Origin: Pelagihabitans sp963760375
GTDB taxonomy: Bacteria; Bacteroidota; Bacteroidia; Flavobacteriales; Flavobacteriaceae
Reading direction: 5' to 3'
NCBI GenBank assembly: GCA_963760375.1
Contig: CAVXCS010000007.1
Span: 496,001 to 560,000 of the forward strand
DNA length: 64,000 nt
Made by a program: the position numbers and the translations under genes. Each line of letters begins with the position of its first letter. The stretch's first letter is position 1. Shown here piece after piece: positions 1 through 8,990 of the stretch. The notes under the pieces were generated by a model that was given only the letters and a program-made list of their open reading frames with translations, was not told the DNA's origin and ran no database searches.

Positions 1-798
1 CTGGTCAATTCAATATTGTTTATCGTTAGCGATGGGTACTATTTTAGGTCAGAAGGGTTGGCTTACTTCCCCAATGCCAAGCTACACAGCCAAGAAATTT
101 TGTATTGGCTTTACTATTGGCATCCAACTTTCCTCTCTTTTTTCATCATCATCGGGGGCGTTTTTTGTGTTGATTTGGTTCAAAAAGGAGCTATTGACAG
201 ATCTTTGGGAGTGGCCTATGGCCTTTTTACCCTGTTGGTTTTGGGTATATTGGGCTCACGATTCGCATTGCTCATTGCGCTTTCCCTGCCCTTTTGGTAC
301 CTCCTGCCAATTCGCTACCTGAAAAAGGCTATTATTCCATCATGGATAATACTTTTTGGTATAATAGTGATATTGATAGACCGGTTCGATGTTCAACGGG
401 CAAGATTATGGCGATTGTCATGGTCGGCAATTATGGAGAGGCCTTGGTTCGGGTATGGTACGGGCACCTCAGAAGCCGTATTGCCAAGTTATTTGTCGGT
501 GAACAGGGGCGGAGTTGAAACCCTTATGGAAGTCAATCATTCGCATAACCAATTATTGGCTTATTTGTTGGAAAATGGCCTTGTTGGCACCTTGATTTTT
601 TTGGCCGCTTTTTTTTATATGACCTACGACTTTGCCAAATCAAAAAACAAAACTTTGCTTTTGGTCAGCTTTATGCTTCTGTTGCTCATGATCGTGGAAG
701 CGCCCTTCAGAACGACCACTCCTTTGTACTTATCGGCGTTCTTGTTGACCGTGTTTTCAAAAAGCAGCACCACCTTTAATTGGGATTGGCGCAAATAA
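1..798 (+). CDS. O-antigen ligase-like membrane protein (Wzy_C family), 5' end cut by window
   Basis: The frame is open to base 1, so the N-terminus lies outside the window; the TTG at 16 is unlikely to be the true start. The visible part has about six hydrophobic segments and, in its second half, a Wzy_C-type stretch: a Trp-rich region, then RPWFGYGTGTSE, then NHSHNQLLAYLLENGLVG in a long periplasmic loop, then three more membrane segments. Proteins of this family are inner-membrane polymerases or ligases that join undecaprenol-linked glycans or transfer them to an acceptor on the periplasmic side. It sits at the edge of a glycan locus, which supports that role; ligase and polymerase cannot be told apart from this. 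Its last 23 bases overlap tail-to-tail with the lipid kinase gene. Confidence 0.8.
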   Translation: MVNSILFIVSDGYYFRSEGLAYFPNAKLHSQEILYWLYYWHPTFLSFFIIIGGVFCVDLVQKGAIDRSLGVAYGLFTLLVLGILGSRFALLIALSLPFWYLLPIRYLKKAIIPSWIILFGIIVILIDRFDVQRARLWRLSWSAIMERPWFGYGTGTSEAVLPSYLSVNRGGVETLMEVNHSHNQLLAYLLENGLVGTLIFLAAFFYMTYDFAKSKNKTLLLVSFMLLLLMIVEAPFRTTTPLYLSAFLLTVFSKSSTTFNWDWRK

Positions 799-1663
799 CA
801 TTCAAGGATTGCGGTAAGACCCGAACCCTGAGGGGTTCCTTTTCTGCCCACCACAGCTTTTCACCATCGAGCTGAAGTTTTATTGGGATGCGTTTGGGCA
901 TAATGTCCATTGAAGTCATTTGTTTTCGTTGTACTTTGAAAAATGGCGGGAAAATTTTAAAAAAGGCACAGAGCATGAATAATGTTATGGCGATAAAATG
1001 GGACCGCTCTACCTGTATAAAATCCAACTTTCCATCATACAGGCTGGCATTTGGGGTCAATGTTTTGTTATATCCCAATTGATTGGTGTTTGAAATCAAA
1101 AAGATAAATGGAGTGGCATGGTAGTTTACCCCCTGTTCCAGTAGTTCCACAGGATCATATTTAAAGTGTCGAAGCGTTTTACCAAAAGCTTTTGAATAGG
1201 CCAGGAAACCCCTGCCGGAAATCGCGTGGTAATTATGGATTACATGGGCGGAAAAAGCAATGCTCAGGTTGCAAAAAAAGTAAAGATCGTTGACCTGACC
1301 GATATCGATTTTGCGGGTCTCAAATTTTTTCAGGACCGCCATGGCCAATTTCAATTTAACAGGGATGCCCAAATTACGCGCCAACCCATTGCCAGAGCCT
1401 ATGGGAAGCACGCCTAAGACCACTGGAGTCTGTACCAGACATCGGGCCACTTCATTGACCGTACCATCGCCGCCGACCGCAACGACAATATCTGCCCCAT
1501 TCGCAATGGCCTCTTTTGTCAGCGCAATGGCATGTCCCTTATAGGTCGAATACCTTACCTGGCAGTCGATATCCGAGTCGTCTTTAAAGTAAGAAGGAAT
1601 GGCAAGGCCTGCCGAGCGGGCCATGGGAGACAATTCGTTGATGATAAAGTAGATACTCTTCAA
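776..1663 (-). CDS. Diacylglycerol kinase-family lipid kinase (DgkB/YegS type)
   Basis: The 295-residue protein has the DAGK catalytic signature: GGDGTVNE at residues 64-71, and GSGNGLAR at 89-96 where ATP and metal are handled. The C-terminal half is the beta-sandwich typical of DgkB/YegS/BmrU proteins, with an LDGE motif near the end. The family phosphorylates diacylglycerol or related lipids at the inner face of the membrane. The ATG at 1663 lies 3 bases after the stop of the upstream phosphoglycerol transferase gene, so the two are almost certainly co-transcribed and may be translationally coupled. Phosphoglycerol transferases of the LtaS/OpgB type release diacylglycerol from phosphatidylglycerol, so recycling that product to phosphatidic acid is the obvious role here. 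Sphingoid-base or other lipid substrates are alternatives. Confidence 0.85.
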   Translation of the reverse strand: MKSIYFIINELSPMARSAGLAIPSYFKDDSDIDCQVRYSTYKGHAIALTKEAIANGADIVVAVGGDGTVNEVARCLVQTPVVLGVLPIGSGNGLARNLGIPVKLKLAMAVLKKFETRKIDIGQVNDLYFFCNLSIAFSAHVIHNYHAISGRGFLAYSKAFGKTLRHFKYDPVELLEQGVNYHATPFIFLISNTNQLGYNKTLTPNASLYDGKLDFIQVERSHFIAITLFMLCAFFKIFPPFFKVQRKQMTSMDIMPKRIPIKLQLDGEKLWWAEKEPLRVRVLPQSLNVICANPN

Positions 1664-1666
1664 TGC

Positions 1667-4630
1667 TTAATCCTTTATGGTGGAAAATTCGCTAATCCAT
1701 TGATCGGCATACATGCCATATACTAACCCTATCTCATTTTCAAACACGTACTTTTCATCCTTGCCTGGATCGAAATTAACGTGATACACATAGACTTTGA
1801 TTCCATTTTCCCTAAGTCTTTTGAGCAATGTGGTTTTGTTCTCAATTCCCCTGCGCGATAAGGCTAGGTGGCCAATCTTGTTGTTTAACAGATAAGTGAC
1901 CATATCTTTCTTGATTTCTGCAATGGCGCTTTCCGAAACCAGTGGCATAACCCCAAGTGAAATGGCCTTTTCTACAGCATCTAGGGTAAAAAGCTCCATC
2001 ATCAAACGGTCTTTGTCAACGAACTTGGATGCGAATTTTTCGGGATCGTTTACCTTATCCGTTACCAATATCGCATCAGGGTGAGCGGAGAACCAACTAT
2101 TGATCCCATCCATGTCCAGGGTTGAATATTTGCCCCTTATCTTATGTTTTAAAAATTCAGCCCTGGAAACCGGGGTTTCCCCTGAAAATCGGACTTCTTT
2201 TTTCCAGTGAACCCAATCGTGGGCGGCCACATATTCATGATCTGAAGTTTCTAAAATATCCAATTCGAACAACCGAAACCCTTGGGCATAACTGAAGTCC
2301 ATGGCCTCTTTGCTATCGGTATACTTTACCCCATCGATCATACCTCCGGCATGGGCAATGAATCGATCGGCGGAAGAAATAAATCCGATTTTTGACGGTT
2401 TAAAATAGGAGATATCGTTTTTTGGATCATTCGGAAATGGAAGGTCTTTTTTGATGGAATTGTCATCGACCAATTCAAGGGTATTTCCCTCTAAATGATA
2501 TGCGAGATAGGCCTGTCTTTCTTGTAATCGACTCAATTGATCAAAGCCCATTTCGCTAAGGTCTTCTGAAAATAAAGCTAAATTTTTGGCCGCTGAGTCG
2601 TGTGCCAATATAACGAATGGCGAATTGTTTGTCCGGATCTGCTTCAATATCTTCATTAATTCCTCGGTTTCTTCGAGACTACCATAGGTATCGAAGGTGC
2701 GAAATTCGTATCCGGTTTTTGAATTGAAGCTGATGACGGTAAGTCCTCTGGAGATGATATTTTCTTTGCCGTTGATCACAAAACTACTTGGCTTTTTGAC
2801 ATTCCAGCTATTGCTTTCTAGGACTATAAAATTCTTTTTGTCCTCATTTAAATTGATATTTTTCAAAAGATCGATGTCGGCAGGTCTAAAAACGACCTCT
2901 TTCACATTATTCCTGGTAATACCGAAATGATATGTGTCATTCAGCGTCCCATAAAGTAGGCCGTTGGTCTGGTATACATCTAAATACATAAAAGCTTTAG
3001 GGGATTTCAACACCTCTGTTGTGGCGATAGGAAAATCTTCGTAAGGCCGTAAGTTTTCATCAAAAAGCACGCGTTGGCAAGAACCTCTTTTGGGGAGGGT
3101 TGTGGTAAGTAAAACCATGTCTTGTTTGTTTCGGATTTCGAATTGGCCCTCGGCCTGGTTCAGGGAAATATAGATACCTTCCTTACAATTCAAGGTTTTA
3201 AGTGCCGCATCGTTCAGTCGTAGTAAGTTTTTATCATTCTGGTTGAGAAATGCATTCTTATCACCGTTCGCAATAAAGTCGGTCAAAAACTTGGCATTGT
3301 GACTTATTTCTGCCCCATCCAGTATTATTTTCGGGAGGTCGATTTGATAAATATCCCTATTCAAAGGAAAGTTTGATCGGGTATTGTCTGCATTGGTGAT
3401 CAAATAAAGGGATCGTTCCTCAAAATCTGCAATCACCGGAGATTTGTTGCCCATCAAGAGGTGATCAGGATAGATAAAAAACACAGTGTTCGACAGCATG
3501 TCCTCTTTTTTGAGAAACTGTATAAGATCGCCTATGTAATGATCCGTTGCGGAAACCATTAATTCCAAGCGACTTCGCTGTGCCGGTAAAATGCTATCGA
3601 CCCTCCTGTCTGGAACGCCATTCGGGAAATGGGTTGAGATGGTGGATAAAAAAAAGGCAAAGGGCGTAGCGTCTTCCTTTTTGATCAGCAATTCTTTCTT
3701 CAACTCGGCAAAAAGGTCCATATCTTGAATTCCCCAATCGACCTTCTCATAGGCTGTCTTAAAATCTTTTTCCGATTTTACGGTAAAACCATGTGTTTTC
3801 AACATGTCATCAATTCCTGAAAACTCCTTTTTCCCAACGAAGTATTGGAGGTCGTACCCGGCTGTTTTCAAAACATCGGCCAGGGAGGTAAGTTTGTTCT
3901 CATAGCTGTTCTGAAAAACACTATTGCCATGGGTGCCGAAAAAAGCAGGAACACCGGTAATGGCCGTATACATGGAGGCTGAGGTCCATCCGCCCGCCGG
4001 GCCTTGTCTCATGGTATAAAAGACATTCTTTGCGGCCATGTCGCTTAGGTTTGGCGTAAGGGCTTTCAAATTCCCTTCCAAATAACCCTTTTCAAGCGAT
4101 TCTAAAGAAAGAACTATTATGTTCTTGCCCTTGGTCGCCTTTATCTGATTTTTTCCGATATATTGTTTTGGATCTATTTGGAGTGCGTCAAGGGCCTCCA
4201 CAAAGGAGGATTCTCCTGCAAACTTCAGATTTATGGTGGAATAGGCGTTATTGAGTATGCCACCTGAAAGACTTAATATGCCAAGGCCGAAGAACAAGCC
4301 AAAAAACAAAAGAATTTTTTTCCTCAGTTTTACCCTCAACAAATAACCTAGCCAGTGGATAAGCGGCACCAACAACAGCAAGGCACCTACAATCAATAGG
4401 CCCTCACGACCAAAAAAATCAACAACGGAAAGGGCATCGCCAAAATTGAAATTCTCGTAAAATCGATAATCGGCTATTTCCCCGGTAACGATGACAGAAC
4501 TTAATTGGATGGTGTAGAATATGGCCAAAAAAAGGGATGCGGAAAAGGAAAGAAATTTGTTGCCGAAAGGGATAAAAGATCGAACAATCGATAAAACCAT
4601 TAATAGAGCGATCAGCTGTATTGGCATCAT
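1667..4630 (-). CDS. Fusion: OpgB/LtaS-like phosphoglycerol transferase + ILEI/FAM3-like domain + GDPD domain
   Basis: The 987-residue protein has four parts. Residues 1-125 hold about four membrane helices. Residues 168-415 form a sulfatase/alkaline-phosphatase-fold domain resembling OpgB: LSLESLEKGY at 174-183, GGWTSASM at 213-220 with the probable nucleophile Thr216, and PDH at 388-390. Residues about 605-718 look like an ILEI/PANDER (FAM3) domain: VINGKENIISRGLTVISF followed by FRTFDTYGSLEET and DSAAKNLA. Residues about 757-985 form a glycerophosphodiester phosphodiesterase-like barrel with His760, Glu789/Asp791 (FELDI) and His804-Asp805 (AAHD). The expected chemistry is transfer of phosphoglycerol from phosphatidylglycerol to a periplasmic glycan, with the GDPD module possibly trimming such groups. 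It is followed by a lipid kinase gene and lies next to glycan genes. Domain calls are by eye; the acceptor is unknown. Confidence 0.75.
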   Translation of the reverse strand: MMPIQLIALLMVLSIVRSFIPFGNKFLSFSASLFLAIFYTIQLSSVIVTGEIADYRFYENFNFGDALSVVDFFGREGLLIVGALLLLVPLIHWLGYLLRVKLRKKILLFFGLFFGLGILSLSGGILNNAYSTINLKFAGESSFVEALDALQIDPKQYIGKNQIKATKGKNIIVLSLESLEKGYLEGNLKALTPNLSDMAAKNVFYTMRQGPAGGWTSASMYTAITGVPAFFGTHGNSVFQNSYENKLTSLADVLKTAGYDLQYFVGKKEFSGIDDMLKTHGFTVKSEKDFKTAYEKVDWGIQDMDLFAELKKELLIKKEDATPFAFFLSTISTHFPNGVPDRRVDSILPAQRSRLELMVSATDHYIGDLIQFLKKEDMLSNTVFFIYPDHLLMGNKSPVIADFEERSLYLITNADNTRSNFPLNRDIYQIDLPKIILDGAEISHNAKFLTDFIANGDKNAFLNQNDKNLLRLNDAALKTLNCKEGIYISLNQAEGQFEIRNKQDMVLLTTTLPKRGSCQRVLFDENLRPYEDFPIATTEVLKSPKAFMYLDVYQTNGLLYGTLNDTYHFGITRNNVKEVVFRPADIDLLKNINLNEDKKNFIVLESNSWNVKKPSSFVINGKENIISRGLTVISFNSKTGYEFRTFDTYGSLEETEELMKILKQIRTNNSPFVILAHDSAAKNLALFSEDLSEMGFDQLSRLQERQAYLAYHLEGNTLELVDDNSIKKDLPFPNDPKNDISYFKPSKIGFISSADRFIAHAGGMIDGVKYTDSKEAMDFSYAQGFRLFELDILETSDHEYVAAHDWVHWKKEVRFSGETPVSRAEFLKHKIRGKYSTLDMDGINSWFSAHPDAILVTDKVNDPEKFASKFVDKDRLMMELFTLDAVEKAISLGVMPLVSESAIAEIKKDMVTYLLNNKIGHLALSRRGIENKTTLLKRLRENGIKVYVYHVNFDPGKDEKYVFENEIGLVYGMYADQWISEFSTIKD

Positions 4631-4656
4631 AGCAAGTCAAATGCATAAATAAAATG

Positions 4657-4664
4657 CAAATATA
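4657..4664 (-). promoter_or_regulatory. Probable -7 element for the phosphoglycerol transferase/lipid kinase operon
   Basis: The minus strand reads TATATTTG, matching the Bacteroidota -7 consensus TAnnTTTG, 26 bases upstream of the ATG at 4630. I see no clear TTTG -33 box at the usual 19-23 base distance, so this rests on the -7 element alone. Confidence 0.4.
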
Positions 4665-4722
4665 ACGGACAGCAGTCGAAATCACTAATCACGATCCGCC
4701 CTGAAAGGAATCGAATACGAGC

Positions 4723-4756
4723 TTTGATCTTTAAAGAGCCAATTTTGTTACTTTTG
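4723..4756 (+). promoter_or_regulatory. Bacteroidota-type promoter for the glycan operon starting at 4796
   Basis: TTTG at 4723-4726 and TACTTTTG at 4749-4756 are separated by 22 bases, matching the Bacteroidota pattern TTTG-N19-23-TAnnTTTG. The ATG of the epimerase gene follows 39 bases later, leaving a leader of about 33 bases. Confidence 0.6.
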
Positions 4757-4795
4757 AAAATTAAGAAAGGGCAAAGATCCTAAATACTTGAGAGA

Positions 4796-5929
4796 ATGAA
4801 GAACATTTTAATTACGGGGGGAGCTGGGTTTATTGGCTCCAACTTGGCGCTTAAACTTATTGATCTCGGATATTCGGTCACGGTTTTGGATAATCTTTCA
4901 ATCCAGATCCATGGAGAAAATCCGGAAGTCTCTTCCCCACTTTATAAATCGATAAAGGGCAAAGTGACTTTTATCAAAGGAGATGTCACCAATATTGAGG
5001 ATTGGAGGAAGGCCATGGCAAATCAGGATGCCATTGTGCACTATGCCGCTGAAACCGGCACGGGACAATCGATGTATGAAATAAATAAATACGTACATGT
5101 CAACATACAGGGAACCGCGATGATGTTGGATCTGTTGGTCAATGAACCCAATAAAATCAAGAAGGTTATCGTGGCTTCTTCGCGTTCCATTTATGGAGAA
5201 GGAAGATATTGGAGCAAGGAATTGGGGCATGTGTATCCGGAACATCGACTTGGTAAGGATATGGACAGCAAGGATTTCGAGGTCAAGTATCCGGGCAGTT
5301 CTGTCTTGAAATTGGTAGCGACCGATGAAGATTCTAAAATTCACCCTTCTTCGGTCTACGGAATCACCAAGCAGAACCAAGAGCAAATGGTGATGACCGT
5401 TTGTCCCACCGTAGGTATCGCCCCCGTGGCATTTCGTTACCAAAATGTCTATGGCCCGGGACAATCCCTGTCTAACCCCTATACCGGTATCCTCTCCATT
5501 TTTTCCACCCAAATCAAAAATGGGAACGGCATCAATATTTTTGAAGATGGAAAGGAAACGAGGGACTTTGTGTATATAGATGATGTAGTCGATGCCACCC
5601 TGCTGGGTCTCCAAAAAGAGGAAGCCAATGGGGAGACATTCAACGTAGGTACGGGGGTGCCCACCGATGTGGTTACTGTGGCAAAAACACTGGTTAAAAA
5701 TTATGGCTTGGAAACCTCGCTGACCATCACCGGGAATTATAGGCTTGGTGACATTAGGCATAATTATGCCGATCTTAAAAAAATAAACACCAAATTGGGA
5801 TTTTCTCCTAAAATCGATTTTGAAGAAGGCATCAAGCGGTTTACCAACTGGGTGAACACCCAAGAAATTAAGGAAGACAATTATGGCAAGTCTATCGCCG
5901 AATTGAAGCAAAAAGGGATGTACAAGTAA
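4796..5929 (+). CDS. NAD-dependent sugar-nucleotide epimerase/dehydratase (extended SDR)
   Basis: A 377-residue extended short-chain dehydrogenase. It has the Rossmann glycine motif GGAGFIGS at residues 8-15, an acidic residue after strand 2 (LDN, 31-33), and the catalytic pair Tyr188-x3-Lys192. SSRSIYGEG at 128-136 resembles the SSRAIYGEG block of dTDP-L-rhamnose 4-epimerase/WbiB-type enzymes, which carry a similar insert before the YxxxK helix. It probably makes an activated hexose for the polysaccharide built by the neighbouring glycosyltransferases; the exact product cannot be fixed from sequence. A clear promoter precedes it and the next gene starts 3 bases after its stop, so it likely leads an operon. 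Confidence 0.85.
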   Translation: MKNILITGGAGFIGSNLALKLIDLGYSVTVLDNLSIQIHGENPEVSSPLYKSIKGKVTFIKGDVTNIEDWRKAMANQDAIVHYAAETGTGQSMYEINKYVHVNIQGTAMMLDLLVNEPNKIKKVIVASSRSIYGEGRYWSKELGHVYPEHRLGKDMDSKDFEVKYPGSSVLKLVATDEDSKIHPSSVYGITKQNQEQMVMTVCPTVGIAPVAFRYQNVYGPGQSLSNPYTGILSIFSTQIKNGNGINIFEDGKETRDFVYIDDVVDATLLGLQKEEANGETFNVGTGVPTDVVTVAKTLVKNYGLETSLTITGNYRLGDIRHNYADLKKINTKLGFSPKIDFEEGIKRFTNWVNTQEIKEDNYGKSIAELKQKGMYK

Positions 5930-5932
5930 GTT

Positions 5933-6769
5933 ATGACCAATTTTATCGATTGCCTTGCTGTAGTTATCGTAGTGTACAATACCAAACTGGAAACCTCTGA
6001 ATCGTTCCAATCCGTGGAGGGAATGCGTCGGAGAGGTAACACACTCGACCTTATCGTTTACGATAATTCACCAACACCACAACAGCCTATCGAAACTCCT
6101 GGATTACGGATAACCTATTTTCATGATCCAGAAAATTCCGGGGTAAGCAAAGCCTATAATGTGGCCGCGGCCCACGCCACTGCTTTGCGGAAGGAATGGA
6201 TTTTACTACTGGACCAAGATACCACCTTGCCAGCAGACATATTGGAAGCTTATCAAAACGAGATCGACCGACATCCCGAAATAAGCTTGTTCGTCCCTGT
6301 TTTAAAACTTCAAAACGGCAAAATTTTCTCACCCTGTTCCTATCGATTTAAAAGGGGGTTTTATTTGAAAACCATAGCAGCAGGAATACATTCATTGAAC
6401 AAACTTGCACCTGTAAATAGCGGTATGTTGGTCAATTTAAAGGCATTTCATGAGGTTGGAGGGTACAATGAAAAGGTAAAGTTGGATTTCAGTGATTTTC
6501 AGTTTATCGAGCGATTTCGGAAAGTCTACAAAACATTCTATGTCGTGGATATTATCTGTGAACAAGATTTTTCCGATGAAGAAATTTCTTTGCCAACTCA
6601 AGCGAAACGTTTTCGGTACTATTGCGAGGGCGCCAGAAACATTGAAAAGGGAGGAGCATGGGATTGGATCCAGTACAACTCATTTGTTTTGCTTCGCGCA
6701 ATGCGATTAACGATCAGATATGGCAATGTGAGTTTTCTTAGAACATATTTTAGCGCTTTTTTATTCTGA
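5933..6769 (+). CDS. Family 2 glycosyltransferase (rhamnosyltransferase-like)
   Basis: A 278-residue GT-A protein without membrane helices. It opens with VVIVVYN, has an early acidic motif (YDNSP, residues 43-47), a nucleotide-region block NSGVSKAYN (68-76) and the DxD metal site DQDT at 94-97. This combination is common in rhamnosyltransferase-like GT2 enzymes acting at the cytoplasmic face of the membrane. It starts 3 bases after the epimerase stop and is clearly in the same operon. Donor and acceptor are unknown. Confidence 0.85.
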   Translation: MTNFIDCLAVVIVVYNTKLETSESFQSVEGMRRRGNTLDLIVYDNSPTPQQPIETPGLRITYFHDPENSGVSKAYNVAAAHATALRKEWILLLDQDTTLPADILEAYQNEIDRHPEISLFVPVLKLQNGKIFSPCSYRFKRGFYLKTIAAGIHSLNKLAPVNSGMLVNLKAFHEVGGYNEKVKLDFSDFQFIERFRKVYKTFYVVDIICEQDFSDEEISLPTQAKRFRYYCEGARNIEKGGAWDWIQYNSFVLLRAMRLTIRYGNVSFLRTYFSAFLF

Positions 6770-6806
6770 AGCAATACAAGATTATAGCAGGTTTGGCTAT
6801 TTATAG

Positions 6807-6814
6807 TAAGTTTG
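6807..6814 (+). promoter_or_regulatory. Possible internal promoter -7 element before the second GT2 gene
   Basis: TAAGTTTG fits TAnnTTTG and lies 25 bases before the ATG at 6839, in the 69-base gap after the first GT2 gene. A TTTG occurs upstream at 6792 but only 11 bases away, closer than the usual spacing. Confidence 0.35.
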
Positions 6815-6838
6815 CAACCAAATAAGCCATAGGCAGGT

Positions 6839-7546
6839 ATGAAGATTTCAGTGTGTATGGCCACCTATAACGGGGCCCCATTTTTAAAGGAACAGCTGTT
6901 TTCTATCTTAAAACAAATATCGATCCATGATGAATTGATCATATCGGATGATGGCTCTACCGACGGGACCCTGGAGTTGATCGAGACCATACGGGATAAG
7001 CGTATCAAACTTTTTCACTCCCCACATAAAAATTTGATATTCAATTTCGAAAATGCCCTAAAACAAGCAACGGGGGATGTCATATTTCTTTCTGACCAGG
7101 ATGACGTTTGGTTCGATGACAAGGTAGAAAAGTCTTTAAATTTTTTAAAAAAATACCTTTTGGTATTTTCAAATGCAGCAATGTTCCATGGAGATGATAT
7201 TCAAAAGACCGAATTATTCTTCAAGGATCCGGGAAAGAAGACGGGTATTCTTTCAAATCTTATCAAAGTAAAGTTTTTGGGCGCTACCTTGGCATTTCAT
7301 AAGTCGGTTTTGACAAAGGCGTTGCCCTTTCCCAAAAACCTCGCCATGCATGACATATGGCTTGGTTTGATTGCGGAGACCATGGGGCCGACCTATTACA
7401 TCGATGAACCACTGATATACTATCGGAGGCATGGGAATACGGCCTCCACTGCCGGTCACGCCAGCAAAAACTCAATATATACCAAACTAAAGATTCGATG
7501 GCAGCTTTTGATCAACCTTTGCAAAAGGAAGTGGCAAAAGAACTAA
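6839..7546 (+). CDS. Family 2 glycosyltransferase
   Basis: A 235-residue GT-A enzyme. It starts KISVCMATYNGAPFL, carries the classic nucleotide-binding motif DDGSTDGT at residues 37-44 and the metal-binding SDQDDVW at 85-91, and ends with a basic tail. HDIWLGL in the second half is the acceptor-side acidic motif often seen in rhamnosyl and galactosyl transferases of this type. It is somewhat short for GT2 but lacks nothing obvious. It lies between another GT2 and the acetylation pair, so it probably adds one sugar of the repeat unit. Substrates are not predictable here. Confidence 0.85.
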   Translation: MKISVCMATYNGAPFLKEQLFSILKQISIHDELIISDDGSTDGTLELIETIRDKRIKLFHSPHKNLIFNFENALKQATGDVIFLSDQDDVWFDDKVEKSLNFLKKYLLVFSNAAMFHGDDIQKTELFFKDPGKKTGILSNLIKVKFLGATLAFHKSVLTKALPFPKNLAMHDIWLGLIAETMGPTYYIDEPLIYYRRHGNTASTAGHASKNSIYTKLKIRWQLLINLCKRKWQKN

Positions 7547-7571
7547 GGATAAACTAGCATGATCACCAATA

Positions 7572-8990
7572 ATGGTATTTAGCTCTACAGTATTTCTATT
7601 TATTTTTCTGCCCCTTGTTTTAATAATCAATTTTTTATTAAAACAACAATACCGAAATTTTTTCCTTTTACTGGCCAGTTTGGTCTTCTATGCTTGGGGA
7701 GAAGGCATGCTGGTCGTGCTCATGTTGTTTTCCATCAGCGTGAACTATGTTACGGGCATTGGGATTGCCTATTTTCTGGACAGGAACCCTAAGATTGCCA
7801 AAATAATTCTGGGCATTGCGATCACAATCAATCTAGGGCTATTGTTCTACTATAAATACGCCAATTTTATTGTAGCAACGCTACAGGAAACGGGTCTTTA
7901 TCTGGATTATGATCACCAGAACATCCTTTTGCCCATTGGAATATCCTTTTTTACTTTTCAAGGGATTTCCTATTTGGTGGATGTATTCCGAAAAGATACC
8001 AAGGTACAGCTCAACCTATTTCATTTGGGTTTGTATATATCCTTTTTCCCACAATTGATAGCAGGACCAATCGTGAGATATCACGACATTGCCCTTGAAA
8101 TCGAGAAGCGCAATATAGACATCGCATTGTTTACGGAAGGAGTCATCCGATTTGTTAGAGGGTTGGCTAAGAAAGTCATCATTGCGAATAGTTCAGCGCT
8201 GATTGCCGATCAGGTGTTTTCAGTCGGTGTTACCGAGATTTCCACACTTACGGCATGGATTGGCATTTTAAGTTATACCATACAGATCTACTTTGATTTT
8301 TCAGGCTATTCCGATATGGCCATTGGACTGGGAAAAATGTTGGGATTTAATTTTAAGGAGAACTTTAACTATCCCTATATTTCAAAATCAATCCAGGAAT
8401 TTTGGAGAAGGTGGCACATATCGTTATCCACTTGGTTTAGGGATTATCTTTACATCCCGTTGGGGGGAAATAGGAAAGGACTGGTCAGGACCTACATCAA
8501 CTTGATCTTTGTCTTCTTTGTGACTGGCCTTTGGCATGGCGCGAGTTGGAACTTCATATTTTGGGGCTTATTCCATGGGAGCTTTTTAATTTTGGAACGG
8601 AGCAAGTTATTCAACACTATAAAATGGCCGCTATTTTTACAGCATTTGTATGTATTGTTGGTCGTTGTCATCGGGTGGGTATTTTTTAGGGCAGAAACGA
8701 TGTTCGATGCTTTTGTATATTTAAAAAATATGATAGGCCTTACCGGGGGAGAGGATACTACCGCTCTGATTTATGTCAACCCCTATAGCATTTGTATGAT
8801 GATATTGGCCATTCTTTTCTCCATGCCGATACGTCATGGGTTGAATGAACGCATCTTAAGGACAAAAAATGGAAAAATGGGAATACTGTACCGAACGGGC
8901 ATATATTTTTTCTATATAGCCTTGTTGGTGCTTTCGATCATAGAGCTGGCCCAATCCAGTTATAATCCTTTTATTTATTATAGGTTTTGA
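7572..8990 (+). CDS. MBOAT-family membrane O-acyltransferase (AlgI/PatA-like)
   Basis: A 472-residue polytopic protein with about ten hydrophobic segments. The family's hallmark histidines are present: RRWHISLSTWFRDYLYIPLGG with His282, and TGLWHGASWNF with His322. PQLIAGPIVRY (160-170) is a further conserved block. AlgI-type proteins move acetyl groups from the cytoplasm across the inner membrane to a periplasmic partner. The next gene overlaps this one by 4 bases and encodes such a partner (AlgJ/AlgX-like), so the two should work together in O-acetylating the polysaccharide. Confidence 0.92.
   Translation: MVFSSTVFLFIFLPLVLIINFLLKQQYRNFFLLLASLVFYAWGEGMLVVLMLFSISVNYVTGIGIAYFLDRNPKIAKIILGIAITINLGLLFYYKYANFIVATLQETGLYLDYDHQNILLPIGISFFTFQGISYLVDVFRKDTKVQLNLFHLGLYISFFPQLIAGPIVRYHDIALEIEKRNIDIALFTEGVIRFVRGLAKKVIIANSSALIADQVFSVGVTEISTLTAWIGILSYTIQIYFDFSGYSDMAIGLGKMLGFNFKENFNYPYISKSIQEFWRRWHISLSTWFRDYLYIPLGGNRKGLVRTYINLIFVFFVTGLWHGASWNFIFWGLFHGSFLILERSKLFNTIKWPLFLQHLYVLLVVVIGWVFFRAETMFDAFVYLKNMIGLTGGEDTTALIYVNPYSICMMILAILFSMPIRHGLNERILRTKNGKMGILYRTGIYFFYIALLVLSIIELAQSSYNPFIYYRF

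Noticed and set aside
4898..6010. A 370-codon minus-strand frame opposite the epimerase gene
   Set aside because: It is the reverse shadow of a clear SDR gene, shows no family motif and would need to overlap it completely.
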